Numbered from the stretch's first letter, positions 41,810 to 50,390 are shown. The stretch: DNA of 64,000 bases from Nocardia sp. NRRL S-836 (GCF_001279525.1 NZ_LGDY01000001.1:124001-188000), one strand, 5' to 3'. The notes: generated by a model from the sequence alone, not told the origin. A program made the numbers and translations.

Positions 41810-41869
41810 ACCGAGCGCCGTCGCGGGCGGCGATCCCCCGGACCGCACCGGCGGCGCCGGGCGCCCAGG

Positions 41870-42415
41870 TCACAACGCCGTGCGGCGTTGCTGGGCGTCC
41901 AGGCGCAGTTGTTCGGTCTGCCGGCCGATGGCGTTGATCTGCCCGGCGAGTCCGGGGTGGCCCTCGCGCAGGTTCGGTGCGGCGTCGGCGAGGGGGCCGA
42001 GCAGTGCGGCGGCGTCGGTGTGGCCGAGTGCGTCCTGCACGCCGGGGTCGTGCGGGCCGACCTGGGCGGCGAGCACGCGCAGGACGGCGGCGTTCTCGCG
42101 GGCCCAGGCGGTGACGGCTTTGTCGCCGGCGCGGCGGTCGCGTTCGGCTTGGACGCGTTCGTCGCCGGTGCCGGGGTCGTCGGTGCGGCGCACGCGCAGG
42201 TAGCGGCGTTCGGCGGCCTGGCGGCTGGCCACGCCGAGTGCGGGGGCGAGGTCGGCCCAGCTGGTGCCCAGTGCGCGGGCGGCTTCGATGAGCTGGGGTT
42301 CCCAGCCGGAGAGCTCGTCGCGCAGTTGCCGCAGCAGCATCAGTGCCGCCAGGACCTCGTTCGCGGTGCCGGGCTGGGCGGCGGTGGCGCGCACGGTGTC
42401 GTAGTCGCTCGTCAT
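41870..42415 (-). CDS. Hsp18 transcriptional regulator-like protein
   Basis: This 181-residue cytoplasmic protein is divergent from the Hsp20 gene. It has a helix-turn-helix-like stretch ([35 protein letters not shown]) as in the protein family found beside actinobacterial hsp18. A helical C terminus follows ([28 protein letters not shown]). The ATG at 42415 is chosen because GGAGG lies 5 bases before it. The operator at 42443-42461 sits between the two genes, so feedback control with heat-shock release is likely. Confidence 0.82.
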   Translation of the reverse strand: MTSDYDTVRATAAQPGTANEVLAALMLLRQLRDELSGWEPQLIEAARALGTSWADLAPALGVASRQAAERRYLRVRRTDDPGTGDERVQAERDRRAGDKAVTAWARENAAVLRVLAAQVGPHDPGVQDALGHTDAAALLGPLADAAPNLREGHPGLAGQINAIGRQTEQLRLDAQQRRTAL

Positions 42416-42442
42416 GTCGTCCTCCTGATGACGCCGGGGACT

Positions 42443-42461
42443 TGTCATCGTTTAGACGACA
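42443..42461. promoter_or_regulatory. RheA-like operator between Hsp18 regulator and Hsp20
   Basis: TGTCATC-GTTTA-GACGACA is an inverted repeat with one mismatch. It matches the TGTCATC-N5-GATGACA operator described for RheA control of hsp18 in Streptomyces at 13 of 14 arm positions. It lies in the divergent intergenic region where a repressor would block both promoters. Confidence 0.75.
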
Positions 42462-42517
42462 TGCTACAACGGTGGTGCAGCGCATTGACAGTCCACGAGG
42501 AGTACAGGAGGTGTCAG

Positions 42518-42949
42518 ATGTTGATGCGCACTGACCCGTTCCGTGAGCTGGACCGGCTGACCCAGCAGGTGTTCGGCGCGCAGGGCACGTGGTCGCGGCC
42601 GACGGCGATGCCGATGGACGCCTACCGGGACGGCGAGCAGTTCGTGGTGTGCTTCGACCTGCCGGGTGTGGCGCCGGACGCCATCGAGCTGGACGTGGAG
42701 CGCAACGTGCTGACGGTCAAGGCCGAGCGCCGGCCGGTCGGCGGGGATGTCGAGATGCAGGTGTCGGAGCGGCCGCTGGGGGTGTTCTCGCGGCAGCTGT
42801 TCCTCGGCGACACCCTGGACACCGACCACATCGACGCCCAGTTCGACGCGGGTGTGCTGACGCTGCGGATCCCGATCGCGGAGCGCGCGAAGCCCCGCAA
42901 GATCGCGATCAACTCCACCGAGCAGGCGCCCAAGCAGATCGACGCGTGA
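42518..42949 (+). CDS. Hsp20/alpha-crystallin small heat-shock protein (Hsp18 type)
   Basis: This 143-residue holding chaperone has the alpha-crystallin domain (about 35-130; [66 protein letters not shown]). The core ends GVLTLRIP, the family signature. The ATG at 42518 has GGAGG 6 bases upstream. It should form oligomers that bind unfolding proteins. It is probably repressed at normal temperature through the adjacent dyad. Confidence 0.93.
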   Translation: MLMRTDPFRELDRLTQQVFGAQGTWSRPTAMPMDAYRDGEQFVVCFDLPGVAPDAIELDVERNVLTVKAERRPVGGDVEMQVSERPLGVFSRQLFLGDTLDTDHIDAQFDAGVLTLRIPIAERAKPRKIAINSTEQAPKQIDA

Positions 42950-43023
42950 GCCCTTCCGGGGCGTGATGATCAACACGGCGGGCGGCGGCCGACCGGGTGC
43001 GTCCAGGTAGGCTACCGCCCGCC

Positions 43024-43737
43024 ATGAGACCCCAGCCCCAGTCGACGGTGTTAGACGTCTACGCGTCCAACACCGACCTCTACGCCGATCCCCGACTGGT
43101 GGAACGGGTGGACTACCGGCGGCGCTTCAAGCGTCACCGGCCGCGCACGGCGTCGGTCGTGCTCGCCCCGCACGGCGGTGGCATCGAGGCCGGCACGTCG
43201 GAGCTGTGCCTGGCGATCGCGGGGTACAGCCCGTCGACGCGGGTGCCGATCGGGCAGACGCACGACTACTGGATGTTCGAGGGCCTGCGGTCAGTCGCGA
43301 ACGACGAGCTGCACGTGACCTCCTCGCACTGCGACGACCGCGTGGCCCGCACGCTCGTCTCCGGTGCTTCCCACGCGCTGGGGTTGCACGGCTGCACGGC
43401 CGCGGCGGCGGGTCTGGAGGACCACGACCGTGCGGTGCTGGTCGGCGGGCGGGACGCGGTGCTGCGGCGGGAGCTGCTCACGCGGCTGCGGCGGGCGGGG
43501 TTCCACACCGTCGACGCCGCCGACCACCCCGTCCTGGGTGGCGGCGACCGGGCCAACATCGCGAACCGGACCAGGACCCGCCGGGGCGGGCAGCTGGAGC
43601 TGACCACTCCCCTGCGCACCGCGATGTTCGCCGAGAACTCGCGGCCCAACCGCCGGCACACGACGACCGAGGTGTTCTGGGACTTCGTGCACGCCTGCCG
43701 CGCGGCTCTCGCGGCCCGTGAGGCGATGAACAACTGA
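43024..43737 (+). CDS. Poly-gamma-glutamate hydrolase family protein
   Basis: This 237-residue protein is of the phage PghP/YmaC-like group of zinc peptidases that cut poly-gamma-glutamate. Likely zinc-site and catalytic segments are VLAPHGGGIEAGTSELCLAIAG (HGG and E), TSSHCDD and LHGCTAA. QLELTTPLR near the end carries a conserved Glu. There is no signal peptide, as in many family members. The host of the substrate is unclear, since no capsule synthesis genes are present. Confidence 0.85.
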   Translation: MRPQPQSTVLDVYASNTDLYADPRLVERVDYRRRFKRHRPRTASVVLAPHGGGIEAGTSELCLAIAGYSPSTRVPIGQTHDYWMFEGLRSVANDELHVTSSHCDDRVARTLVSGASHALGLHGCTAAAAGLEDHDRAVLVGGRDAVLRRELLTRLRRAGFHTVDAADHPVLGGGDRANIANRTRTRRGGQLELTTPLRTAMFAENSRPNRRHTTTEVFWDFVHACRAALAAREAMNN

Positions 43738-43875
43738 CCGGGCCCCGGCCGCGGACCAACGTCGACGGACCCACACGGACCGACCTCGCCTGGCCATACG
43801 GGCTGCCCCTGCCGGACACGTGGGCTCGCGCCTGCTGTGCACATGGCTCGCGCCTGACCGGGATGAGTGGTGTCG

Positions 43876-44106
43876 GGTGCCGGGCGGGCTGGCGGTGAAC
43901 TTCGAGCTGGAACGGGCGTTCCGGCGGCCGGTGAGCCCGGCGCGCCGGTGGCGACGCGGCACCTGGACATCGAGGTGGGCGACCTGGCGGCCGCGGCCGA
44001 GCACGCGCCGGCGTGCGGGGCGGTGCTCGCCGGGGTGCGGCCGCAGCCGGACGTGCGGGTGCTGTTCGATCCGGACGGGCACCCGTTCTGCCTGTTCACC
44101 TGGCCA
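43876..44106 (+). pseudogene. Decayed VOC-domain protein gene
   Basis: The frame from 43876 reads GGLAVNFELERAFRRPV, like the mid-part of a VOC protein. After a frameshift in the ccggtgagccc stretch it continues as EPGAPVATRHLDIEVGDLAAAAEHA and VRVLFDPDGHPFCLF. The first 25 or so residues and the stop codon are missing. Copies of GGCTCGCGCCTG flank it on both sides. It resembles the intact VOC gene at 21393 and is a relic. Confidence 0.7.
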
Positions 44107-44112
44107 CCACCG

Positions 44113-44157
44113 CGCGCCTGTGTGGCTCGCCGCCGGTCGGCGAGCCACACAGGCGCG
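44113..44157. repeat. 45-bp perfect hairpin with dispersed 12-bp core copies
   Basis: A 20-bp left arm (44113-44132, CGCGCCTGTGTGGCTCGCCG) is followed by the loop CCGGT and a perfect 20-bp right arm (44138-44157). The core GGCTCGCGCCTG also occurs directly at 43823-43834 and 43845-43856, and inverted at 44150-44161. It lies between a VOC relic and the 3' end of the acyl-CoA dehydrogenase gene and may work as a terminator for the latter. Confidence 0.8.
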
Positions 44158-44179
44158 AGCCACACGACACAACAGGGCG

Positions 44180-45391
44180 TCAGAGGTACTTCTTGAGCTC
44201 CCGCTTGGCCAGCGACATGCGGTGGACCTCGTCGGGGCCGTCGGCCAGGCGCAGGGTGCGGGTGGCGGCCCACAGCTCGGCGAGCGGGAAGTCCTGGCTG
44301 ACGCCGGCGCCGCCGTGGGCCTGGATGGCCTTGTCGATGACCCATTCGGTCATGGAGGGGACGCCGATCTTGATGGCCTGGATCTCGGTGTGGGCGCCCT
44401 TGTTGCCGACGGTGTCCATCAGCCAGGCGGTCTTGAGCACGAGCAGGCGGGCCTGTTCGATGCGGACGCGGGACTCGGCGATCCACTCGTGCACGACGCC
44501 CTGGGCGGCGAGGGGCTTGCCGAAGGCGATGCGGCTGGAGGCGCGGCGGCACAGCAGTTCGAGGGCGCGTTCGGCCATGCCGATCAGGCGCATGCAGTGG
44601 TGGATGCGGCCGGGGCCGAGGCGGGCCTGGGCGATGGCGAAGCCCTCGCCCTCGCCGGCGATGAGGTTGGCGGCGGGGACGCGGACGTTGTCGAAGACGA
44701 TCTCGGCGTGGCCGCCGTGGGCGTGGTCGCCGTAGCCGAAGACGTGCATGGCGCGTTCGACGGTGACGCCGGGGGTGTCGCGCGGGACGAGGATCATGGC
44801 CTGCTGGCGGTGGCGTTCGGCGTCGGGGTCGGTCTTGCCCATGACGATGAAGATGGCGCAGTTGGGGTTCATGGCGCCCGAGGACCACCACTTGCGGCCG
44901 TTGATGACGTAGTCGTCGCCGTCGCGTTCGATGCGGGTGGCGATGTTGGTGGCGTCGGAGGAGGCGACGTCGGGTTCGGTCATGCAGAACGCGGAGCGGA
45001 TCTCGCCGTCGAGCAGTGGCTGCAGCCACTGCTTCTTCTGCTCGTCGGTGCCGAACATCGCCAGCACCTCCATGTTGCCGGTGTCCGGGGCGGCGCAGTT
45101 GAGGGCTTCGGGGGCGAGGTGGGGGCTGCGGCCGGTGATCTCCGCGAGTGGCGCGTACTGCAGGTTGGTCAGGCCGCCGCCGTGCTCGGGATCGGGCAGG
45201 AAGAGGTTCCACAGGCCCTGGCGGCGGGCCTCGGCCTTGAGCTCTTCGAGGACCGGCTGGCGTTGCCACGGGTCGGCGGCCTCGCGCAGCTGCTGTTCGA
45301 GGACGGCTTCGGCGGGGTAGACGTGGGAGTCCATGAACGCGAGGAGCCGGGTGCGCAGTTGTTCGGTCTTGGCGTCGTAGGCGAAGTCCAT
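44180..45391 (-). CDS. Acyl-CoA dehydrogenase of the ACAD10/ACAD11 type
   Basis: This 403-residue flavoenzyme has the FAD-site segment [39 protein letters not shown], and a C-terminal helical domain with [35 protein letters not shown]. This form is typical of the ACAD11 group, which acts on long-chain or 4-hydroxy acyl-CoA. The ATG at 45391 lies directly after the APH gene. In human ACAD10 and ACAD11 the dehydrogenase is fused to the APH-like domain; here they are consecutive genes. It should work with that kinase on one substrate. Confidence 0.93.
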   Translation of the reverse strand: MDFAYDAKTEQLRTRLLAFMDSHVYPAEAVLEQQLREAADPWQRQPVLEELKAEARRQGLWNLFLPDPEHGGGLTNLQYAPLAEITGRSPHLAPEALNCAAPDTGNMEVLAMFGTDEQKKQWLQPLLDGEIRSAFCMTEPDVASSDATNIATRIERDGDDYVINGRKWWSSGAMNPNCAIFIVMGKTDPDAERHRQQAMILVPRDTPGVTVERAMHVFGYGDHAHGGHAEIVFDNVRVPAANLIAGEGEGFAIAQARLGPGRIHHCMRLIGMAERALELLCRRASSRIAFGKPLAAQGVVHEWIAESRVRIEQARLLVLKTAWLMDTVGNKGAHTEIQAIKIGVPSMTEWVIDKAIQAHGGAGVSQDFPLAELWAATRTLRLADGPDEVHRMSLAKRELKKYL

Positions 45392-45392
45392 G

Positions 45393-46412
45393 TCAGAGCT
45401 CCTTGTGGGCGGCGGCGAGACCCTGCCGCACGAGGGGGACGGTGAACGCGCCGAGCTTCTCGAACCCGGCGCCGACGGTGTTGCCGCCGGCGAAGCGGTA
45501 GTGGATGCCCTCGACGATGACGGCGAGCTTGAAGTAGCCGAAGGCGATGTACCAGCCCAGTCCGGAGGTGTCGGTCCCGGTGCGGGCGGTGTAGCGGGCG
45601 ACGAGCTCGTCGGCGGACAGGAAACCGGGCATGGACGGGACGCTGCCGGTGATGGGGTCGTTGTCCACGCCCAGGCCCTGCCAGTAGACGTAGAGCAGGC
45701 CGAGGTCGGCGAGCGGGTCGCCGAGGGTGGCCATCTCCCAGTCCAGCACCGCGCTGATCCGCAGCGGTGAGTCGGTGACCAGGGCGTTGTCGAGGCGGTA
45801 GTCGCCGTGGATGATCGCCACGCGCGGGGAGTCCGGGACGGTGCCGGCGAGCTTGTCGCGCAGGTCGTCGATGCCGGGCAGGTCGCGGCTGCGGGAGGCG
45901 TCGAGCTGCTTGCCCCAGCGCTTCACCTGCCGGGCGAGGAACCCCTCCGGGCGGCCGAAGTCGCCGAGACCGACCGACTCGGGGTCGACGCAGTGCAGCT
46001 CGGCGAGCACGTCGACCAGTTTCCGCGACAGCACGGTGGCCTTCTCGGAGTTGAGCCACGGCGCCTGTGACCGTTCCCGCAGGGCCACGCCGGGCATCTC
46101 CTCCATGAGGTAGAACGGCGCGCCGATGACGGCGGTGTCGTCGACGAGCCGGTAGGCGCGCGGCACGGGGACGGCGGTGTCGGCGAGGGCGGAGATGACG
46201 CGGAACTCGCGGCTCATGTCGTGGGCGGTGGCCAGGACGTGGCCCAGCGGCGGGCGGCGCAGGACCCAGCGGGTGGTGCCGTCGGTGACGCGGTAGGTGA
46301 GGTTGGAGCGGCCGCCGGGGAACAGCTCGCCGGTCAGCGGGCCGGTGCTCAGGTGGCGGGCGAGTGCGTCGAGGTCGAGGCCGGGCAGGCTGGTCGGGGG
46401 CTCGGTGGTCAC
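45393..46412 (-). CDS. APH-like acyl-CoA kinase (ACAD10/11-type phosphotransferase)
   Basis: This 339-residue APH-fold kinase has an N-lobe with [23 protein letters not shown] (Gly loop and a VLRR segment), the catalytic loop [17 protein letters not shown] (about 197-213) and the metal site [17 protein letters not shown]. This WEMATLGDP form is diagnostic of phosphotransferases linked to acyl-CoA dehydrogenases. In mammals the equivalent domain phosphorylates 4-hydroxyacyl-CoA before elimination. It overlaps the HAD gene by GTGA and abuts the dehydrogenase, so the three are translated together. Confidence 0.9.
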   Translation of the reverse strand: MTTEPPTSLPGLDLDALARHLSTGPLTGELFPGGRSNLTYRVTDGTTRWVLRRPPLGHVLATAHDMSREFRVISALADTAVPVPRAYRLVDDTAVIGAPFYLMEEMPGVALRERSQAPWLNSEKATVLSRKLVDVLAELHCVDPESVGLGDFGRPEGFLARQVKRWGKQLDASRSRDLPGIDDLRDKLAGTVPDSPRVAIIHGDYRLDNALVTDSPLRISAVLDWEMATLGDPLADLGLLYVYWQGLGVDNDPITGSVPSMPGFLSADELVARYTARTGTDTSGLGWYIAFGYFKLAVIVEGIHYRFAGGNTVGAGFEKLGAFTVPLVRQGLAAAHKEL

Positions 46413-47065
46413 AGGGTCACTCCGAGGGTGGCGAGGTGGGCGCGGGTGGCGTCGGCGGTGGTGTGGCGCAAGGCGTGCATGCCCACGGCCTTGGCGGCCT
46501 CGACGTTGACGGGGGCGTCGTCGAAGAACACGGCGCGGCCGGCGGGGACGCCGATCTGCTCCAGGGTGTGGCGGTAGATGCGCTCGTCGGGTTTGCGCAG
46601 GCCGACGCGGCCGCTGATGACGACGGTGTCGAACAGCTCGACGAGCAGGTCGGCGGGGTAGCCCTCGCCCCAGCTGTTGGACAGCAGCGCGGTGTGCAGG
46701 CCGGCGGCGCGGGCCTTGCGGACGAGTTCGACCATCGCCGGGTCGGGGGTGGCGCCGCCGAACATGCGGCGCAGCAGCCCCTGTTCGACGACCGGGTCGC
46801 CGCTGGTGGTGATGAGCTCGGCGGCCAGCAGGCGTTCGAACTCGGCGACGGTGAGCTCGCCGGTCTCCAGCCGGGACACCGGGTTGCCCGGCAGTGCCTC
46901 GCGGCCCATCCAGTCGCGCATGATGCGGCCGTAGACGTCGCGGTCGATGGCTTCGGCGTGCAGCCAGCCGCCGACGAACTCGGGCACGGAGACGGTCATG
47001 ACGCCGCCCCAGTCGAAGACGAGCGCGTCGACCGCCGGGCCGCCGGGAAGTGTCGTGTCACCCAC
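46409..47065 (-). CDS. HAD-superfamily hydrolase (HAD-IA), first gene of ACAD10-like operon
   Basis: This 218-residue phosphatase-like protein has motif I VFDWGGV (DxG variant: Asp, Trp, Gly), motif II LLSNS, motif III Lys in RVGLRKPDERIY and motif IV FFDDAPVNVEAAKAVGM. Replacement of the second motif I Asp by Gly is seen in part of the family, so activity is uncertain. GTG 47065 is the likely start. The human ACAD10 protein has the same HAD domain N-terminal to its kinase and dehydrogenase parts. Confidence 0.87.
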   Translation of the reverse strand: MGDTTLPGGPAVDALVFDWGGVMTVSVPEFVGGWLHAEAIDRDVYGRIMRDWMGREALPGNPVSRLETGELTVAEFERLLAAELITTSGDPVVEQGLLRRMFGGATPDPAMVELVRKARAAGLHTALLSNSWGEGYPADLLVELFDTVVISGRVGLRKPDERIYRHTLEQIGVPAGRAVFFDDAPVNVEAAKAVGMHALRHTTADATRAHLATLGVTL

Positions 47066-47077
47066 GACCCGGAGGGT

Positions 47078-47093
47078 ACCGACCGGTCGGTAT
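47078..47093. promoter_or_regulatory. Perfect 16-bp palindrome upstream of the HAD-APH-ACAD operon
   Basis: TACCGACCGGTCGGTA is its own complement and lies 12 bp upstream of the HAD start and 125 bp from the divergent carboxylesterase. Palindromes with an ACCGGT centre are common operators of TetR-type regulators of fatty-acid breakdown. No TetR gene is adjacent, so the regulator would be elsewhere. Confidence 0.7.
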
Positions 47094-47217
47094 GTCGGCA
47101 ACCGGTGGTGTGCCGCCGCGGCGTCCGATCCGGTTTTCGGTGAGCGGACCGCGCGGCCTTCAGCGGTTCCCCCGGCGTGCCGGTCTCGCTACGTTCGGTG
47201 GCGGACAAGGGGGTTCG

Positions 47218-48747
47218 ATGACACGTTCGGCACGCAAACGGATCTGGGGAACGGTCACGGCGCTCGCCGCGGCGGTGGCGGCGGTCGTGGCGGTCGCACC
47301 GGCCTCGGCGCAGGCCGCCGGGGACGGGCGGGTGGTGCGCACCGACAAGGGCCTGGTGGCGGGCACGGTGACCGATACCGTCCGCACGTTCGGCAACATC
47401 CCGTTCGCCGCCGCACCGGTGGGCGCGAACCGCTGGCGTGACCCGCGGCCGGCGGCGCCGTGGCAGGGGGTGCGTGACGCGACGGTGCCCAGCCCGCGGT
47501 GCGCGCAGGTGGAGCAGCTGGGCCAGCCGGGCTCGCAGACCGAGGACTGCCTGTACCTCACCGTCACCACCCCGGCCGGCCGCGCGAAGCCCCGGCCGGT
47601 GATGGTGTGGATCCACGGTGGCGGGTTCACGGCCGGTGCCGGCGCGGACTACGACGCGCGGCGGCTCGCGACGCGTGATGACGCCGTGGTCGTGACGATC
47701 AACTACCGGCTCGGGGTGTTCGGGTTCTTCGGCCTGCCCGGTCTGCCCGGCTCGGGTGCGTTCGGCCTGGCCGACCAGCAGGCCGCGCTGGGCTGGGTGC
47801 GGCGCAACGCGGCCGCGTTCGGCGGCGACGCGGGCAACGTGACCGTGTTCGGCGAGTCCGCGGGCGGGCTGAGCGTGTGCGCGCAGCTGGCCTCACCGCG
47901 TGCGGCGGGCCTGTTCGACAAGGCGATCATCCAGTCGGGTCCGTGCGGGCTGACGACACCGGCCGGTCAGCCGGGGGTGTTCGCGACGCTGTGGCGCGAG
48001 CGGGCGGCCGTGGAGCAGACCGGCGCGCAGACCGCGGCGGCCCTCGGGTGCGCGGACGTGGCGTGCCTGCGGGCGTTGCCGGTCACGGCGCTGCTGCCGA
48101 CGCACAACACCTTCGCCACCCCCGCCTACGGCACCGCGGTGCTGCCGGTCGACCCGGTGGTGGCGCAGCGGACCGGGCGGACGCACCACGTGCCGACGCT
48201 GGTCGGCTCGACGCACGACGAGGCCACGCTGTTCACCGCGCTGACCTTCCCGCAGCCCATCCCGACGCAGGCCTACCGGCAGACGCTGCAGGCGTTGTAC
48301 GCGCCGCGCGACGTCGACCCGATCCTGGCCCGCTACCCGGCCGACGGCAACGGCGACGTGCGCGACGAGCTCGCGCGGATCACGACCGACCAGTCGTGGG
48401 CGTGCACCACGGCCGACACGCGCCGGCAGCTCGGGCGCCACCAGCGGGTCTCGGGCTACGAGTTCGCCGACGCCACGGTGCCGGTGCTGTTCCCGGACCT
48501 GCCGCCGTTCCCCGGCGGCTACCGGGCCTACCACGCCTCGGAGCTGCTGATGCTGTTCGACTTCCCCGGCGTGACGCTCACCCCCGGGCAACGCCGCGTC
48601 TCGGACTACATGGTGGCGGCGTGGGGGCGGTTCGCCCGCACCGGTGACCCGGGGTGGCGGGCCCGCGTGCAGTCGCTGGCTCCCGGCGCGATCGGCGCGA
48701 CCGACTTCGAACGCGACCACCACTGCGGGTTCTGGGCGCAGATCTGA
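47218..48747 (+). CDS. Secreted type-B carboxylesterase
   Basis: This 509-residue esterase has a Sec signal peptide (RKRIWGTVTALAAAVAAVVAV, cleavage near ASAQA at about 34). The mature enzyme has the oxyanion loop MVWIHGGGFTAGAGADYD, nucleophile Ser in TVFGESAGGLSV (about 220), likely acid and His in GSTHDEATLF and YHASELLMLF, and disulfide-type cysteines (SPRCAQVEQ...TEDCLYL). It would cleave esters outside the cell. It is divergent from the ACAD10-like operon, and a 17-bp terminator follows. Confidence 0.92.
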   Translation: MTRSARKRIWGTVTALAAAVAAVVAVAPASAQAAGDGRVVRTDKGLVAGTVTDTVRTFGNIPFAAAPVGANRWRDPRPAAPWQGVRDATVPSPRCAQVEQLGQPGSQTEDCLYLTVTTPAGRAKPRPVMVWIHGGGFTAGAGADYDARRLATRDDAVVVTINYRLGVFGFFGLPGLPGSGAFGLADQQAALGWVRRNAAAFGGDAGNVTVFGESAGGLSVCAQLASPRAAGLFDKAIIQSGPCGLTTPAGQPGVFATLWRERAAVEQTGAQTAAALGCADVACLRALPVTALLPTHNTFATPAYGTAVLPVDPVVAQRTGRTHHVPTLVGSTHDEATLFTALTFPQPIPTQAYRQTLQALYAPRDVDPILARYPADGNGDVRDELARITTDQSWACTTADTRRQLGRHQRVSGYEFADATVPVLFPDLPPFPGGYRAYHASELLMLFDFPGVTLTPGQRRVSDYMVAAWGRFARTGDPGWRARVQSLAPGAIGATDFERDHHCGFWAQI

Positions 48748-48770
48748 CCCGCGCGACCGGGCAGTGACGA

Positions 48771-48809
48771 GCCGTCGGGCCGGGATGGAACTCATCCCGG
48801 CCCGACGGC
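48771..48809 (+). terminator. Perfect 17-bp-stem terminator after the carboxylesterase
   Basis: GCCGTCGGGCCGGGATG (48771-48787), loop GAACT, then CATCCCGGCCCGACGGC (48793-48809). The stem has no mismatch. It starts 23 bp after the stop codon and lacks a U-tract. Confidence 0.85.
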
Positions 48810-48969
48810 GTCGACGGCAGGTGGGGGTGGGTGCGGGCGTGCAATGTGCATGTGCCTGTCGTGGAGGTGGTGGCGTTCGGGCGGTGTGCCGGTGCCAGGT
48901 GGGGCAACCGGGCCGCGGATTTCGCGGGTGATCACCCGGCGCGGGCCCGGGTCGGCCATCCTGTAGCGC

Positions 48970-50169
48970 ATGCCCGGCTATGGCGATCTTGCCCGTGACG
49001 GTGAGTTCCGCGCCCTGTTCGTGGCGCACGTGGTGTCGGTGGCCGGTGACCAGTTCGCGCGGGTGGCGCTGGCGGTGCACGTCTACGACCGCACGGCGAG
49101 CGCGGGGCTGACGGCGCTGACGTACGCGTTGACGTTCCTGCCCGACCTGGTGGGCGGGCCGCTGCTGTCGGGGCTGGCCGACCGGTTCGCGCGGCGGGAC
49201 GTGATGGTGGCCGCCGACGTGGTGCGGGCGGCGTTGCTGCTGGTGATGGCGCTGCCGGGGCTGTCGCTGTGGGTGCTGGCGGCGGTGCTGGTGGTGGTGC
49301 AGCTGGCGGGGGCGCCGCACGGGGCGGCGCGGGCGGCGTTGCTGCCGCACGTGCTGCCCGACGAGCGGTATCCGCTGGGGATGGCGGCGTTGAGCACGGT
49401 CACGCAGGCCGCGCAGGTGCTGGGGTTCGTGGCGGGCGGGGCGCTGGTGGCGTGGTGGGGGCCGGGTCCGGTGCTGGTGGCGGACTCGGTGACGTTCGTG
49501 GTCTCCGCGGTGCTGGTCGGCGCGTTCGTGCTGCGGCGGCCGGTGCCGGCGCGCCCGCACGTGCGGGCGTGGTCCTCGGACCTGGTGGGCGGGGCGCGGC
49601 TGGTGTGGCGGCAGCGGCGGCTGCGGGCGCTGGTGGTGCTCGCGTGCGTGTCGGGGTTCTACGTCGTGGCCGAGGCGCTGGCGGCGCCCTACGCGGCGGA
49701 GCTGGGGGCCGGGGTGTCGGCGGTGGGGTGGATCTTCGGCGCGCACGCCGCGGGCACGGTCGCGGGCATGGCGCTCGTGGCGCGGGTGCCGCACGCCCGG
49801 CAGCTCGCGGTGATGCCGTGGCTGGCGGTCGCGTCGTGCGCGGTGCTGCTGCCCGTGCTGGCCACGCCGGGCCTGGTGTGGTCGCTGGTGCTGATCGCGT
49901 TGTCCGGGGTGGCCAGCGCCTACCAGCTGCCGGCGAACACCACGTTCGTGCGCGAGGTGCCCGACGCCTCCCGCGGGCAGGCGTTCGGGCTGGCCGTCAC
50001 GGCGCTGCGGGTGTCGCAGGGCGTGGGGGTGGGACTGGCGGGGCTGCTGGCGGAGCGGTGGGCGTCGCACCAGGTCATCGCCGCCGCCGGGGGCGCGGGG
50101 GTGGTCGCGGCGTGCGGGGCGTGGTGGCTGTGGCGGCAGGCGGTGGCGGCGCCTGCCCACAGGCCCTAG
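48970..50169 (+). CDS. MFS exporter (EntS/enterobactin-exporter-like)
   Basis: This 399-residue integral membrane protein has 11 or 12 helices, starting FRALFVAHVVSVAGDQFARVALAVHVYDRT. The motif-A loop GLADRFARRDVMV between helices 2 and 3 marks the major facilitator family, in the drug/siderophore exporter branch. It converges with the STDWTF-repeat peptide gene 71 bp away, and a shared hairpin separates them. An export role for the peptide or a derivative is possible, but rests only on closeness. Confidence 0.88.
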   Translation: MPGYGDLARDGEFRALFVAHVVSVAGDQFARVALAVHVYDRTASAGLTALTYALTFLPDLVGGPLLSGLADRFARRDVMVAADVVRAALLLVMALPGLSLWVLAAVLVVVQLAGAPHGAARAALLPHVLPDERYPLGMAALSTVTQAAQVLGFVAGGALVAWWGPGPVLVADSVTFVVSAVLVGAFVLRRPVPARPHVRAWSSDLVGGARLVWRQRRLRALVVLACVSGFYVVAEALAAPYAAELGAGVSAVGWIFGAHAAGTVAGMALVARVPHARQLAVMPWLAVASCAVLLPVLATPGLVWSLVLIALSGVASAYQLPANTTFVREVPDASRGQAFGLAVTALRVSQGVGVGLAGLLAERWASHQVIAAAGGAGVVAACGAWWLWRQAVAAPAHRP

Positions 50170-50181
50170 CCCCGCGGACGG

Positions 50182-50215
50182 GGGTGCCGGCCGTTCACGT
50201 CGGCCGGTGGCACCC
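50182..50215. terminator. Bidirectional hairpin between MFS exporter and STDWTF peptide genes
   Basis: GGGTGCC-GGCCG (50182-50193) pairs with CGGCC-GGCACCC (50201-50215) with a GGT bulge. The loop is TTCACGT. It lies between the convergent stop codons at 50169 and 50241 and can end both transcripts. Confidence 0.65.
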
Positions 50216-50240
50216 TCCACCGCGGGAGAACCGCCGGTCG

Positions 50241-50390
50241 TTACCGGGTCCAGTCGGTGGACGCGAAGGTCCAGTCGGTCGAGGCGAACGTCCAGTCCGT
50301 CGACGTGAACGTCCAGTCGGTGGACCGGCGGAAGGTCCAGTCCGTCGACGCGGCGAAGGTCCAGTCGGTGGACAGCGCGGTGTTCATCAT
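50241..50390 (-). CDS. 49-residue peptide of six STDWTF repeats
   Basis: The peptide begins MMNTAL. It then contains five copies of STDWTF and a final STDWT-R, joined by AA, RR, T, A and A. A strong ribosome site, AAGGAG, lies 6 bases before ATG 50390. The repeats use different codons for the same residues (TCC/TCG, ACC/ACG), so the protein sequence seems to be conserved. Spacing of Trp is 8, 8, 7, 7, 7 residues. There is no signal peptide and no Cys. A multi-core ribosomal peptide precursor or a repetitive binding peptide are options; no maturation enzyme is seen in the window. Confidence 0.8.
   Translation of the reverse strand: MMNTALSTDWTFAASTDWTFRRSTDWTFTSTDWTFASTDWTFASTDWTR

Larger units (their letters stand above)
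41311..41869. other. Repeat-rich spacer without supported genes
   Basis: These 559 bp lie between two converging genes. After the terminator at 41321-41354 there are two copies of GCGGGTCGTTCAC-like sequence (near 41430 and 41587), an ACTCCGGCGG/CCGCCGGAGT dyad (about 41690-41735) and the 16-bp tandem repeat. Arg/Pro-rich frames exist but lack gene-like composition. I see no gene here. Confidence 0.6.
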
